Shown here: piece by piece, positions 1-14,290 of the stretch
How the letters are laid out: each line of letters begins with the position of its first letter
Position numbering within the stretch: the first letter of the stretch is position 1
Assembly (NCBI GenBank): GCA_013397865.1
Contig: VZTI01004399.1
Span: forward strand, 620,172-684,171
DNA length: 64,000 nt
Direction: 5' to 3'
DNA from: Struthidea cinerea
Lineage: Eukaryota > Chordata > Aves > Passeriformes > Corcoracidae
Position numbers and translations under genes: made by a program
The notes under the pieces: generated by a model
The model's database searches: none
What the model saw: only the letters and a program-made list of their open reading frames with translations
What the model was told of the DNA's origin: nothing

Positions 1-3000
1 CTTCATATACACTGATATGTAGATATCCTATATATATATATAAAAATATATCACCAATATACATATGTAGATATCCAATACAGAAGTATTGGAATCCACT
101 CACACTTCAGGTATTGAGATGTAAGCCACTGAAATCAAGACAATTCCCTGGTTTTACAGGGCTTTCTAGTTTAATCTTATCCCTCCTCGTGCACTTATCA
201 AGTATATGTCATGGTGTTTCCAGCTCTGTAAGCTTACAAAATAGACACCAAAATCCTGTTAGAATAGAATTTTTACTGTGTGATTAATGTTTATTACCTT
301 AGTATACATTCAGTAACATGCAAAGATTACCTATGAAGATTTATTGAATATAGGCATTTCAGAAACTAAATTTAACAAAAAAAATTAAAACCAAAGAAAA
401 ATCTTAAAATTTAAAAGCAAAAAGAAATTTTAAAAGGCATAACAATTCAAAATTTTGGCTTACTAAAAGGGAAAGAGACGTCAATCTGAAAAATGTGTCT
501 ACTTCGAAATTGTTAAGCTTCACAGTGACACCAAAAAGTGACTCTACAACAGACAGAAAATACTGGAAAGCCTATTGCCCCTCACCATCTAATGGGTGGC
601 CAGCTAGGGTGTTGTACAAACTCAGTCAGTGAAAATCAATTAGTGAAGAGTCTTGTGATGTATAGTAGATATATAAACAGAACTTGTATTTTTATGTACT
701 GCAAAATAAATTCATGAGACTTACTGTCACAGCAGTTCAGTGAAGTAATTTAGTAAACTTCAAGAAAAATGGATATGAATGTGATTCAATGCCTACAGAG
801 ACATTCTACAAAACTTCTGAGAGAATAACATATTTAGCCCCGAAAGAGTCTCTACTCAGAGGTGATAGAATTTACAAGAACTATTAAGTCAGATGCTTTA
901 AGTCTCAGATCCAAAACTTCTTAGGAAATCCACACCTTTTTCCTTATGAGCTGCGTTATAAGAACCAAAATAAATTAACTATTATTGGTAAAGACACTTT
1001 CCTCAAAGTCTCCTATACTAAAAAATTGTGAAGCACAGTCCATCAGAAAAGGTGTGTTTCTTTCTTTCCTGATGGGCTTACTCTTCATAGCTGTTTTACA
1101 AAGAACACTGAAAGCCAAAACGCAGGCACTGTCTTCCTCAATATTAATGTGATATTGGAAGGTGAGATCATAGTCTTTTCATCATTTAACTTCTTCTGAA
1201 ATGTAAACGGGGAGAGGAAACAGGTGTCACTGGAAAAGAATTGTTTGGTTTTCAGTGGTTTATCATGCTTGAATTGTTTCTCCTTCTAGCAGGATTTCTT
1301 CATGCATTTTCCCTACAGGTATACAAAAATTATGGTCAGGATCTCGGTATCTGATTTGCCCCAGGGAAGAAAGTAAAGAGCAAAGCAGGTATCTATCTTT
1401 ATTTCTGCTTGGCTGAGGTTTTCCATGCATTGTGCCAATTTGCTCATGTAAGAGAAACAGAAGAATAGCAGTAGCAAGCATGCCCTTGGGTAAATCTAAT
1501 GGTCAGAGAGCAGCAGGTCAGAAGGGTTACTGAAACATAACAGACAAGCTTTACAATCTTCCTTGAATGTCAGCTATCTGAAAACTTAACTAACATTCAC
1601 TTATAATTCTACATTAAGCATAAAGACTTACACTGTTTCACAACAGCCCAGAAGCAGTTTTCCAAGGTTGTATAGGGAAACTGAGGATCTTTCCCACTCC
1701 TTGCCAAACAGATTTTCCCTCCAAGGCCAAAGTTACCAATATATGGGAGATAAGCTATAAATCAAATAATGGATATACACAGCTTCACCATATGTGTTAC
1801 AGTACTTTTCATGTCACAGTCAAATGTTCAGTCAACATTTGTGTTGACAGCACTACTCAGAACTGCCTAGGGACTCACTAATGTCACAGTGGCATCACTG
1901 AAATCACAGTCATAACAGGAATAGCATTTTTAATGTCATCTAATTAACTATTTTCTATTTTTAAAAGCACAGCTCTTCTACCCAATTTCATTGCAAGAAA
2001 GATTCTTCAGCAGAGTGGCACCTACTTGCACGAATAAGTAAAGACATTGAACAGTAACAAAAGTACATTCCCTGAAGTTCTTTCACTGATAATTTCTTTT
2101 TTGGTTAAAATTGCTTCCCAACCTGATGAGTAAATGATATACCAATGCCATATAATAGAATTTTTTTCCCCTCATTCACCTAAAGTCAGGAAAATACTAA
2201 GTCCAAAGTGAAGAACCAAATACAATTCTCACTGGTATGTCAGCCAGGTGCAATTCTTATTTTAAGAACTTGGCTTAATTTTTTCAACTATTTCTTTCCA
2301 CTGTTATCACAGCTCTCATTTCTTGTAACTGGAAGTAAACTTCAGTTTTCACTAACACTTAACAACTGAAACTCCTTAATGTCAAGAAATAAAAAGAAAT
2401 TACAAGCCATTTTTGCTGCAAGTCTTTGACAACAGGTTACATGATGGATTTCTGGTTTAAAGCACAAAACACAGCCTTTCCTGAGTAGTGACTCTGAGGA
2501 ATAACAAGTGTCAGCTGCTTGGTAAAGCTGATCTAAACCACAAAACCTTCATGTGGCCACCTAAAACAGGTAGGTCCTTCTTGGAGCAACAGTATTTCTA
2601 AGAACTGGAATATAAACATACCTCTGAGTATAGGCTCAGGTCCCCATCTTCATAAAATGATACGGATTTTGTCACAAATTTTACATCCATCTGCCTAATT
2701 TTGAACCATTACACCTTCAGGGGAAACTGCAAGACAAAATCATCAACTTTCTGTCTGCTGGAAAAACACGGGAAGGAAAAAGGCACGAGGCCTCTTAAGG
2801 TGTTTAAAAAAAAACCACATTTAAATGCGGCAATATTTCATCTCCCACTTCCCCTCCTTCCCACTTCCAAACTGTGATCAGTTTGGAAAGCCTGACCTAT
2901 ATAAGCATCTATGTAGACAAATACAAAAGTAATAAGAAACAAGTCTGCAGCCCTCTGCTCCTTGAATTCCAATGCAGGTTTGCATTGCACACAAACTCTG

Positions 3001-3254
3001 TGAAAGAGATTTTCTTCACATCTCCTGGAAAATAGACATTGTACAGATAATCAAGCTTCAGAGAATGGGACAGAGGATGCCTGAAGCTAGTGTTCTCATT
3101 CTTGCCACTCAAGAAAAAGTGCTTTAACAGCTGCTTCTTTAGTAAAATTTGTCCTTAATATAATTGTTTAAAAATTATAGACACTCCCTGGGGAATTTTA
3201 CTGGATAGAAATGTAAGACCTCTCTGCAATGCTATCATTATTCTGATATAAGAT
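1..3254. other. Upstream intergenic DNA, no gene seen
   Basis: This A/T-rich stretch has no long open frame and no exon I recognise. It opens with a short (TA)n run at about 29-42. A 14-base word, ATATGTAGATATCC, occurs at 15-28 and again at 63-76, suggesting a small local duplication. Human AADAT is also flanked upstream by a large gene desert, so absence of genes here fits known synteny (established knowledge, not shown by the sequence). Confidence 0.6.
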
Positions 3255-4331
3255 GACAGGGTAGGACGATGTCTCTAAACTGGAGGGACATGGATTTGAC
3301 AAATGGACCACTCAGTGGATAAGAAATTGACTGGATGGTCTCACGAAAAGAGTTGCAGTCAATGACTCAATGTCCAAGCAGTGACCAGTAACAGGTGGTG
3401 TCCTGAGGGGGTCAGTATTGATACAGGTGCCATTTTAATATTGCTGTCACTGACATGCACAGTAGGATTGAGGGCACCCTCAGCAAGTTTGCCAATGACA
3501 CCGAGCTGCGTGCTGCAGTGGACACGCTAGAGGGAAGGGATGGCATCCAGAGGGGCCTGGGCACACTTAGAGGTGAGTCCATGAAGTTCAACAAGGCCAA
3601 GTACAAGGTCCTGCACCTGGGTTGGGGCAAACCCAAACACAGATACAGGCTGGGAGGAGAAAGGACTGAGCCCTCGGGAGAAGAACCTGGGGATATTGGA
3701 TGACAAGAAGCTTGACATGAAACAGCAATACGTGTCTAGAGACCAGAAAGCCAACTGTGTCCTGAGTCACATCAAAAGCAGCATGGCCAGCAGCTCGAGG
3801 GAGGTGATTCTCCCCCTCTACTCTACTCCCGTGGGTCCCCACCTGGAGTGCTGCATGCAGCTCTGGAGCCCACAAAATAAGAAGGACATGGGCTTGAAGC
3901 AAGTCCGGAGAAGGGTCACAAAGATGATTAGAGGGCTGGAGCATCTCTCCTAATGAAGACAGGTTGAGAGAGTTGGGTTTTTTGGCCAGGAGAAGCCTCC
4001 AGGGAGATATTTTAGCAGCCTTCCTGTACCTAAAGGGTGTCCACAGGAGAGCTGGAGAGGGACTTTTTACAAGGTCATGCAGTGATGGGACAAGAGGAAA
4101 TGGCTTCAAAATGACAGAGGGTAGGTTTAGATTAAATATTAGGAAGAAATTCTTTACTGTGAAGTTGATGAGGCACTGGAACAGGTTGCCCAGAGAAGTT
4201 GTGGAGGCCCTATCCCTGGATTAATCAGACAGGGCTTTAGACAACCTAGTCTAGTAGAAGGTGTCCCTGCCCATGGCACTCCCCAAACTAGACGGTCTTG
4301 AAGGTTCTTTCCAACCCAAACCATTCTATAA
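3255..4331 (+). mobile_element. CR1 LINE fragment, 5'-truncated, sense
   Basis: The stretch matches the 3' part of avian CR1: the C-terminal part of the reverse-transcriptase ORF2 followed by the 3' UTR. Three consecutive broken frames (3455-3703, 3696-3953, 3964-4224) encode recognisable CR1 segments, including LSKFANDTEL, FNKAKYKVLHLG, SREVILPLYS, MIRGLEHLS and NRLPREVVE. Frameshifts separate them, and some sequence between the first RT block and the FNKAK block appears deleted. The 3' end carries the usual CR1 tail region and stops at an ATTCTATAATG remnant near 4331. The 5' edge near 3255 is approximate. The element is dead: no intact endonuclease or RT. Divergence suggests an old insertion. 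Confidence 0.93.
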
Positions 4332-6360
4332 TGTTTATCTAGCAAAATGAAGAGGCACAAAGGTTCTACTCCAGCAGAGTTTGAGGTTTCCATATATAGT
4401 CAATATGTTTCTATTTGAAATTATGATTTTGTTTAAAAGAGCATGGCTAAAAGTATGTGCAGGATCAGGTGACTACTGATCCTGCAAGTCCTTGACTATA
4501 AACTACAAACCTCCAATTAACTTCATCAGTGTAGTGCAAAGCACACTGTTTTTAATGATTTATTTCTCTTACAACCAAAACTAATAAGGGATAACTTGCA
4601 GGTCCCTGCATATCATCAAAAGTATTTAAGGGGAAATCATGGGTAAGATTATTATTTAGGTCACATCAAATACATTGTATACATGACATTCCTTTTGGAG
4701 AGTTAAAAAAAAAAAAATCAGACAGAACCTGTAGGACTTGCAAAATCTGGGCACGAAGTCCTTTCCTGCTCAAGTAGGTATGACCATAATATGAAGTATA
4801 TAAACAGAACTGAATATATTATACAGGCAAATAAAATTATACCAATTCAAAACTTGTTATACACTTTTTTCCTGTTACAAAGACAAGGTTGCTCTGGCCT
4901 GTATTTTGTAAACTACTCACCCAGAGAAATGTCAGGATATGCCTCAAGTCTGATGCTAATTTTCAGGAGGTGCAGTCCCACAACTTAAAGCCGCATTTTA
5001 AAATCCAAACTTCCAAACAAAAAGGACAGATTCAAGAATCAAACACTTGGAATTCAAGTAGGAGAAAAGGGCTTAGAATATGCTAACATTTTAATTTCAG
5101 GGACAGAAGAGATTCACTTGATAGCATGATTAGCTACACTGTATGGTCTGAATACAAGTGCTATTATGGTTGAGAAAATGGTATAGAACAGAACAGCCTT
5201 ATTTTCAAGAGGAGATTGAAGCTACCTCAAGGGTCAGACAGTCTGTGTCATTTTCAGTATTTGACTTAAAAAGCTACAGTTAAACAAATGATCAAACCAG
5301 GTACTTGCTTAAAGAGAAGTGGAACTGTATTCAACACTTGAATTTTGAGTTTGCTCCTACTGTGTTCTACTTAGGTATGCATTTTGTCACTTAATATTGA
5401 AGCAATTTCTTTCCCTGATCATAAACACCAGGGTATTTCACCTCTGCTAAATTAGCTACCTTACTTTCATCAAAAACATTCTCATCCACAATTATGGAGT
5501 TCTTACATATGCAATAAAAAATTTTCAGACATATAGGGATCTTCCAACCCACTGCTCACTTCCTTCTGACTACAATCAACAATTAGAGCCTTGGAGTGTT
5601 TCTCTGCACTCAGACACTACCTCACACACTGCTCCTGCCCTCAGACTTTCACAGGAAAGAAATATAAGCAAGCAGATGAAAAACAAAACATTAATCAGAC
5701 ACCTCCCCAAAGTGAGAGACTGGGGGAATCAGGGATGAAGAGCACATTAGCCAACAAACCTGCCTCTCCAAGTTGGACTTTGCCTATGGTCTGCGCAGAA
5801 ACAGATTCTAAGCCTCAGAGGAAGCTCTGTCTCTAACAATCCCAAGGTGAATTGATAATTCACTTTCTTTTGTGGGTTTTTTACTTCAACAGAAGTACAC
5901 AAAAGAGGGGAAAAACAAAACTCTCAGCCTCAAACCATCTGCCCAAGACACACTGCTTTTGCGCTTCTCTGGACCATGCAAAACATAGCCTAAATCTCAG
6001 GCCCTCTTCTTGAGCCCTACCCCACAGCTTCCTTTGAGATAAGAAAGGAGTGCGAACACAAATAGCACACCATGATCCTTCCCAAGCAGAAACAATACCC
6101 ACAGCAGAGGAGGTTCAGGCCTTTCCTTCACAGTACAGAAATATATCTATGTTAGCTTGGCACTATATATACTCTAAAGACTAGGACTTTACATTAGATT
6201 ATGTAAAAAAAAAAATGGTCCCCATGCTTTTAGAAAAATATGTACTGGAATATAAAATGCTTTGCAAATTTGTCAGTTACACTGATTTTTTTCATACTAC
6301 AAAAACCTTTATAAGAACATTCTAGAATTTTGAAAGTGGCATGCTTCCTTAACCTTTAAA

Positions 6361-6404
6361 GTGTGTATATATATGTAGAATATTTTAGTATATATAATAC
6401 ACAC
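6361..6404. repeat. Imperfect A/T-rich inverted repeat
   Basis: The left arm GTGTGTATATATAT is matched on the right by an ATATATAATACACAC-type arm with one extra A. The arms could pair as a hairpin across a short loop. It is probably simple-sequence derived. Confidence 0.55.
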
Positions 6405-8701
6405 ATTGACAAACATCTCGCATCAAAATGAAATTCTTAAACTTGATGTCAACTAAACACTTAGGTCAATTTCACACAGTAATTTGTTTCCATTCTGACT
6501 TACTCAAGCTGTGGATAAAAGTTCCTGACCTTATCAGAACCTTGAAACCCAATTATACACCCAGTTATATTATGTTAGTGTTAGTCCCCCGTCAAAGTTA
6601 GGAACCTCAGAACAAGCTACATGAGCCTGTGACATTTAAGTTTTCAAAACTCACTTGAAAATTTACAAATGCTCACATGCCTCTGCATATGGAGAGAGTG
6701 TCCTTCCATGGGTGTCAATTCAAAACAAAATTTGCATTTAAACACATTAACTCATTATCAGAAGAAATTAGCAATTGAGAATTAACCAAGCCTAGACACT
6801 TTAGACTCAATTTGACCAAAGTAAACCTCTTTCGAAGGACTTAAAAATCAACTGGAAATGTTGCGATATTGTCCTCTGAAACCAAAAATAGGATAACTGC
6901 TATCATTCTCCTCTCAAAAAACAACACAACTGCGGTTCTCAGCAGGCCAGGTAAAATTTTTGTGGAACTATTATGTTTGTGATTCTCATAATGGTTTATT
7001 GACTTGTCCCTGACTTCTCTTTAATTCCATTATCTGTGGAAAAATATTTTCTTATAATGAGTAAATTGAGTTTTCGAGTAATAAAGACTAGTGAAGACAT
7101 AAGGGAGGAAGTCATATGGAGCTACGGGAGTAATTGAAGAGTCTCTAAGTAGAGGCAGGTTTTTCCCCTGAAATACTACTTGCTGAATATACTACCTTCT
7201 GTGCTGATAAAAATGAACAAAGGCCCTCTGCACAGTCTTCTAATACTGTGACTCCTGTAAGTAGTGAGCAGCTGCTACCCTCATTAAATTAAAGACAGTA
7301 GCAAAATGCAATCGATCTTAATTTGTACAGTGATGAGCTCTGAATAGATTGCTAATTGTCCTAGTAGACATTGATTTTATGTTTCTCCTGTGATTCTTCA
7401 TTTCTTCCCTAATCTTGTGACAGACATGAAGCACAGGAGACCAGGAAACTGCCACCCTAGGATATGGTGCCAGCTAGAATATAAATTCAGGCTGGTTTAT
7501 TTTATATGCAATAGAAACATCTCCACCATTTTCATGACAATACTACATTTATAACTCAAAAGTGCAAATTTGTTTTGACTGCAGCCACCTGTACTATGCC
7601 TCATGCATGAACAGAGATATATTTTTTTGGTATTGCACATCACAAATTAGCTTAACTTATCACAGACAAGTGACAAATTCAGATACCTAAAACAATGAGA
7701 CTATGAGCACCTAGGCTTCAATAACATGCAAAATATAAATAAAAAATATAAATAAGATGAAAAAAATAGCTGTGAAAAATGAAATTGCCATGTAAAAAGG
7801 TGTTCCTACATAAGACGCATATTCGTCCAAAGATGTAACAGATATTATTCAGAACATATTCTGGGTTAAATGGGTCATCTTTAGCCAATTCCTATCAGTT
7901 GCATTTGCATAGGCATTTTATCACCATGATGCCTGCCTCAAAAAACGGTCAACATGTACATCATGTCTTTATCAACAAGCAGAAGACTGAAAAGGAAAGG
8001 GGAAAGAAATAGTGACCATTTAGCAGTGTTTGTAGCAATAAACTTCCATCCATGTGCAACAAGAAAATGGTAGAGTCACTGGGATTCAAAGAGCAGCAAG
8101 AGCACTCAACTGTTCAAAGTCCTCATGTAAAACTTACATCAATGTCATAAACCCTTTGCCACACTGACTTGCAGCCATCTCCAAGGAATACAATGACAAT
8201 CACACTGAGCACATCTGTGCACAGAACAGATAATGGCAGAGGGATGAATGGTTTAGTCCTTAGAAGCAGAAAAAAAGTCTTCAGGCTTAAGAGGCACAGG
8301 TGCACCAGATCAAATATTAATTGAATTTAGGTACTTTGGTCTTTTCAAGGGCCTAAACATAGCAATACTTTCAGCTGTGGTGCTCAATTTTTAAGCATCT
8401 TGAAACTATAATAAATCACAAGAGCCCCGAGGGGTTTTTCTGTTTGTCCCTTAATAACACAGGTGGCAATTACAAATATATAGAGAGGATTAACAAATCT
8501 CCTCACACAGATCAGACCTTTGAAAAAGCGAAATAGATGCCTTCACCTTAAATCCACTTGGGAGTGCAATTCAGGCATCTTGCTTTCACATTGCTAAAAA
8601 AAAAAGTGGCTTCCCCCATTTGAAATTCACAATCTTTAATTGTGAATAATGCTTTGAAACAATTCAAACAAAAAAAACCCCATGCAACTCTCCTCATTTG
8701 C

Positions 8702-8787
8702 AGTACAGCTGGCAGGTGGTCTAGCTACTCAACTGCTACAAAAGTACAGCTTGCAGGGGTCTTTCTTGCCCACCAATTCCTACAAAA
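8702..8787. repeat. Imperfect tandem duplication, about 41-44 bp unit
   Basis: Two neighbouring copies start with AGTACAGCTGGCAGG (8702) and AGTACAGCTTGCAGG (8743). Both end in a CTACAAA block, and their interiors have diverged. It is a local duplication, not a recognised transposon family. Confidence 0.6.
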
Positions 8788-11700
8788 TGCAAAACTCTTC
8801 AGTTGAAGCTGTTTCAGTTTAAAAGGAAAAAATAACTTCTACAAGACTAAACCTAGAAGTACATACCCCAGACCTGCTGATTAGGGCAACAAGCTGTATT
8901 CCAGTTTCTGCTTCAGCGCATGTTTGTGTTTCACTAACAAGGATCTATATAAGCTTCCATCCACAAACAGTAACAGACATCCAGTCAATGCACAACAAAT
9001 TGTACTATTTAGACAGGAGCAGCTTCAAACTGAAATAAAGAAACCCAACACACCCCCAAATCACAAACCATCTATAACTTCACAACTAGGAACTCTCACT
9101 GACAAACAGAATGGGATTCTGTCCTCCTCCCGTATTCCAGAAGGTATTCTGTCTAACCACTGCTTGCCAGGCAGCTCCACAGAGAGAAGTGTGGGTTCTG
9201 AATTACAGCAAAAAACACCCTGCCACAATCTGGAGCTAGGCAGCCCTACAAGGTAGGCATCCTAATAAGTACCAAGGACAGAAATACAGCTGCTAGCCAT
9301 TTAGTTAGAAGTTCATACACCAGGACCCCATACTCGTAAGCAGAGCCCTCTCCACACATTGCACAGGACACCTGAATAGGTGAATTCCAGAAGGAAGCAA
9401 GAAGTTTTAAATTATGTTACTAAAACTTTATTATGATAAGGGTTATGACAATTCAATTTTCTCATCAAGTTGAATGAAGCTTTTCTTTTTTTTCAATATT
9501 TTAGAAATGCCCAAGTATTACCAAGTAGCCAAGAACAAGCCTCATGGTGTTGTTTTCCTCAAAGGACTCAGTAAAAGCAGAAACAATACAACTTTCTTTA
9601 TCAGTAATCAAATGTCTGGAGCTTAGAATGTTTGGACTGCATATCCTGCAGTACCTCTAACAAGTGAAGTTAGGCATTTGGTGGGGAAAAAAAAAAGGTA
9701 GTGTTTGATAGAAATGACAATGTTGAATGACATCAGTATTAATGCACTTGCAAATAAATTTTATCACCCAAGAATCACAAATAAGGTGTATCTCACCGTC
9801 TCTGGCTCCAAATCAGGAAGATCTGTTTTTAAACTAACCATCAAGATACAAGAAAATATATGACTTCATCTGAAATCAGATAAAACCAGATTTTTCTAGT
9901 CAAGTCATTGCATCAATCTTCTGTAAAGCATCAAGAGCTTTTCTCTCACTGTGAACAAGCCATTGTTTTGACAACCTTTTTAGACATGCTGAGAAGCATT
10001 TTTTAAATAGCAAGGACATTTTAATTGTGGATGACATGAATCAATTATGTGAAAGAACAGCTGCATCTTCAGATGACATGAAGAAAAGCGTGATCTGGAT
10101 GCAAAGGAGGGTAAAACATTATTTTATTGTACATTTACTATTTTTCTGCAAGTTCTACTTCAGAAATTTTACAAAACCAAAAGAAAATAGGGTGCTAAGG
10201 ACAAAGTTATGTTATGTGCATCTAGAGCCTATGTTAACCTGTTTCAAATATTGTCTAAAACAATGAGTTGTTTTCTGTTCACTGAAGCACACTGCTTCCC
10301 TGAAGTTGGGGATGAGACACCTCAGTGTTAAATTACTCTGATTTCATGGGTCTAAAAACTGAGCCTTCTCATTTTATGTTTTATAATTGGAAGCAAACAC
10401 TGGAGTACAAACAACTTTGAAACTCAGTCTGTGCAGTTTAGGCATATTCTAATTATTCTTGTAGGATTATTAATTGTGTATTATACAAAAGCTCTCAAAT
10501 GCAGGAGGAGGCCTCAAGAATTTAGACAGAAAGTGAACTACAAGGCATACCTTGAACACAAGGACTGACATCCAGCCTCTGGCATGCTGCCATCAACAGT
10601 AATTAGTGCTTGGTACTTCGGAGACCACAAAAAATGCAAAACAAGAAGGCAACGTACGCATTCCAACCAATATTTGGTGCTGTGTACACTGCTGTTCTAG
10701 CCACTGCAGACACTGTTCTCTCCTAGGCAGAGAAGCGACATAAGGCCACCATTTCCCATCTTTAACAAGTTACTAAAACACAGGAAAGGATTACAAAATC
10801 TTTAAAAGCTATTCTTCAATGTACTACTGTGCAATTTATAAAACAGTGACAGCACTTCAAACCCGAAAACTCAGCACTTCCAGTTCAATCTAGGCTGGGA
10901 GTTGACCATGGTAAAGCCAACAATTGTCTGGTGAATGAAAGCAATATAAACCAATTCAGAGGTATGAAAAGAAATGTTACTCAAAGCTGTTTTAAAATTA
11001 AGCTACCAGATAAAGTTCATATAAACTTAAAAGGGGGGAAAACCTGTCAGAAAATTCCAAGACTTCACACAAATAGGAGTGGTTTTAGGTGACTTTTCCT
11101 AACCCAAAACATTGCTATGAAGTCAGCACATAAGGTAGACAAATGCAACATAGATAAATGGCAAAATAGGCCAACGGCATATTTTTGAGGAAAAAAGTAT
11201 AAAATATCTCTAGAGTGAAAGGAGAAGAATTTGAAAAAACAGTTATAAAAAATAATTCTATTAAAATGAAGGAGTTTATCCTCTTTCCTTTTGGAAATTT
11301 TCAAAATACTCTTATACATTACTCAAATCTCAAATTTTCATGTAATGTTGGATTCTCCACACAGCAACAGACATTAAGTAAGCCAGTCTTTTAACAATTT
11401 TATTTATTGAAACCTTACTGCCAGTTTTGCAGGAACATGTAAAACCAAGGTTATACCCAGACAAAGAAAAGTCAATTGACAATCAGGCAAAGGAGACCCT
11501 CTTTATGGAAAGCAGAGACTAACATGGCTGATAATATATATAGGACCATAGCTGGCTCATCTTCTAGGGATACTGAAATAAAATGACTGACAGGGCAATA
11601 GTGGAAAATTACTTTCTCTACCGTTATGAAAGTCTTGTCTAAAAAGTTCAAATTACAATCAGCTTCTAAATTAATTCAGCCTGGCACAAGCGATTCATAA

Positions 11701-14285
11701 CCAGTTTACAAGTAATTCTCAAGGTGAGAAAAATATACTATTCCCACAATCTGTATGCATACATTTAGCAACCAAAAATCTTCAGGAGCTATCAAGATCA
11801 AATTTTCAAAGCAGCTTCTTCCAATGACAACTGATTTTTAACTTGAAATTTAGTTTCCAGTGCAAATCTCAGAACCCTTGTCCAGCTATGCATTCACATG
11901 GAAAATACAGATAGGCAAGAGGCTTGAATTTACATTTTCTGCAATTTCTTCTGATGGGCTGAAATGCCGTGGATACAAATTACGGGGAGAAAATTACTAG
12001 ATTAGACCTCAGATCTCTGAATAATTAGCGCCATAACATTCTCTGCCTTGAAACTATTATTTGCAGGTGTGGCAAAGAAGCTTCTGCCTTAAACTGTAAG
12101 AAGAATCCCCTAAGGAAGGGCAATTGTGTCTAAAAACTGCTTCCACCAAGGCTAGTCCTATCAGTTCCTTAAAGCAGGGGTGAAAATCCTATTAGTTGAC
12201 TTATGCCTTTCAGAGCTTCAAAAGGTATCCTTTGAAGATGAAAAAAACCTTCTGAAGTGACCAGTTATGTGAAAAACCTTTTTAAATGACAGGTTATTAG
12301 CAGTACTGCATTATTCCAGATATTCTGTAAATAGGGAAGTAATCAAAGATGCACAAGGATCTGAAAAACATGCCAGTGAAGTTAAGGCTTTTCCCACTTC
12401 TGCTTTTGCTAAGTAAGCAGGAGCTTTCAGCTGGACAGCTTCCCTCTGAACCACCCAGCACTGCACAGCACACTTTCAGGCTTTAAAATCTCTCATTAAG
12501 CCCCCACCAACTTTAATACCCCATGGATTTCAAGACCTTTCTGCTACTTTCTGCAAGATTCATTTGATTTTCAGTCCCAGAATTATACAGTATGCTCACT
12601 GCTCCTGAAAGAGACAAAGAATAATTAGGAGAACTGGCCAGGCTTTCAGGTTGTCTCAGTGATATTCCACCATATCCATAAATGTCATGGTGAAGCATAC
12701 TGAAAATATTATGTAACCAAGTCTCTCCCTTTATCTACTAAGAGCAAACAAACCCAAAATATCTCAAAATCTGTAACCATTTAATATTAAATGAAATAAA
12801 CAGAGAGCCACCAAACCAAGAAGGTGGATTTGGGAGGGTGGAGCAGGGGATGTTAAAACTTTAAGTTTCACATTAAGCTAAGTTCAAAATTTTGATGCAG
12901 CTTTATCCAAATCAAAGACTTCATTTGACACAGTACTGATAGATTACAGAGGAAGTTTAGCAAAAATTATGTTACCAGTAGGTAATTCAAAAAACCTTTT
13001 GAAAACTCCAGCAATACTTATTTAAGTATGAAGGCAGGGTTTAGGAGGTATTATCAGAAACAGGTCAATGTATGGTAACATTTCTATTTTGAAGCTGCTG
13101 TTAATTTTCATTTTGAGTGAGAAAAATATTGGAAATATTGGAAAGCATTTGACAGGGGAACTCATTTAATAAACAAATGTAAAAGTATCTCACACATTAT
13201 ATTCCTCTCACCTACAGCACTCACACTTATTTCCACTCAGTGTTGGCCACAATCCAGATGTCTAAATGAAAATGTTTACAGTTCCTCACCTATAACTCTC
13301 ACTCCTTCCACTCTTACAGGCTCACAGCCTGGTACACGCAGTATTCATCTCCCCCCCTCCACCCCCAAAAAAGTAAAGCTCAGCCACAGAACTTTCTCAA
13401 GAGTATTTCACCACCTCTAGATGCTGTAGTGCCAAGAGACTCAGGCCACAGATGTCAGAACTGTCAAGGGGATGAACAGCTGGGGAAGGCTCAAGCCATC
13501 CCATAGGAAATCCCCAAAGCATATATAACACACCACAGCACCAGAAGCCTCAGGAGCTGCAACATTGCCCATCAAAATAACAGAGATTAAAAATCCTGAT
13601 ATTTTACCAAGCTTGACAAGTCTAAGGTCCATCCAACAGCAAGTATCCAGCACAGCACCTCAACAGTCTTTCAGAGACAGATAGGCAGGAATCAGACACA
13701 TGCTTTCTTCTTGGAATCATGGCAAGTTCGCAGCATGAAGTAGAGAAAACCACAAAGTTCCTTCAGTCTGGCAGTTTAGTTTTCTAGTGACTTGAAAAAT
13801 AATAATAAATCCCTAAGACCCATGGATAATACACTATACCACGGAACCTGATAGGTGTCAAGAACCCGTGGGCAAATCCCAAGAACACTCAGTAAGGTGA
13901 TCAGTTTTCTAAATAATACTTTTATATATGTGTATCATCCCCAGCTCTCTGTCTGTGGTAGGTGTAGTCAGAGCAGAGCTGGTATCTGTTGAAGTTAGCA
14001 TGCTTGCCTTGTGCCTAACACAGTTTTCTAAAATATTATCGCAAGTTTCAGCCCGGAGTGCCTGCATAGGAAATATCTGACTTTCATAAAAGCAAAAGTA
14101 CATTCATTTAGATCCTAATTCCCGCTACTTCAGGGAAGCAGAGAACATGCACCAATCTTTCCAAACAGCTACTTGTCTCACCTATGTGATAATCACTCCC
14201 ACAAAATCCTGCATACCACAAAGAATTTCTTTAAATTCATATGAAAAATTAGAATTTTGATTCACAATTCCTAGAGTCCCAAGGA

Positions 14286-14290
14286 CACTC
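14286..14290. repeat. Left target-site duplication of the solo LTR
   Basis: CACTC immediately precedes the TG start of the LTR and is repeated immediately after its CA end (14777-14781). A 5-bp duplication is typical of ERVL-type integration, but such a short match can arise by chance. Confidence 0.75.

Larger units (their letters stand above)
4332..14285. other. Upstream intergenic DNA, no gene seen
   Basis: About 10 kb of A/T-rich unique-looking sequence without a supportable exon, RNA gene or recognisable transposon. The short open frames (for example 8924-9256) show no domain or splice context. Small structures present are an imperfect A/T hairpin at 6361-6404 and an imperfect tandem duplication of about 41-44 bp at 8702-8787. 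Confidence 0.5.

Noticed and set aside
3588..4109. Minus-strand open frame of 173 codons
   Set aside because: It is antisense to the CR1 ORF2 fragment and is explained by that element's base composition.
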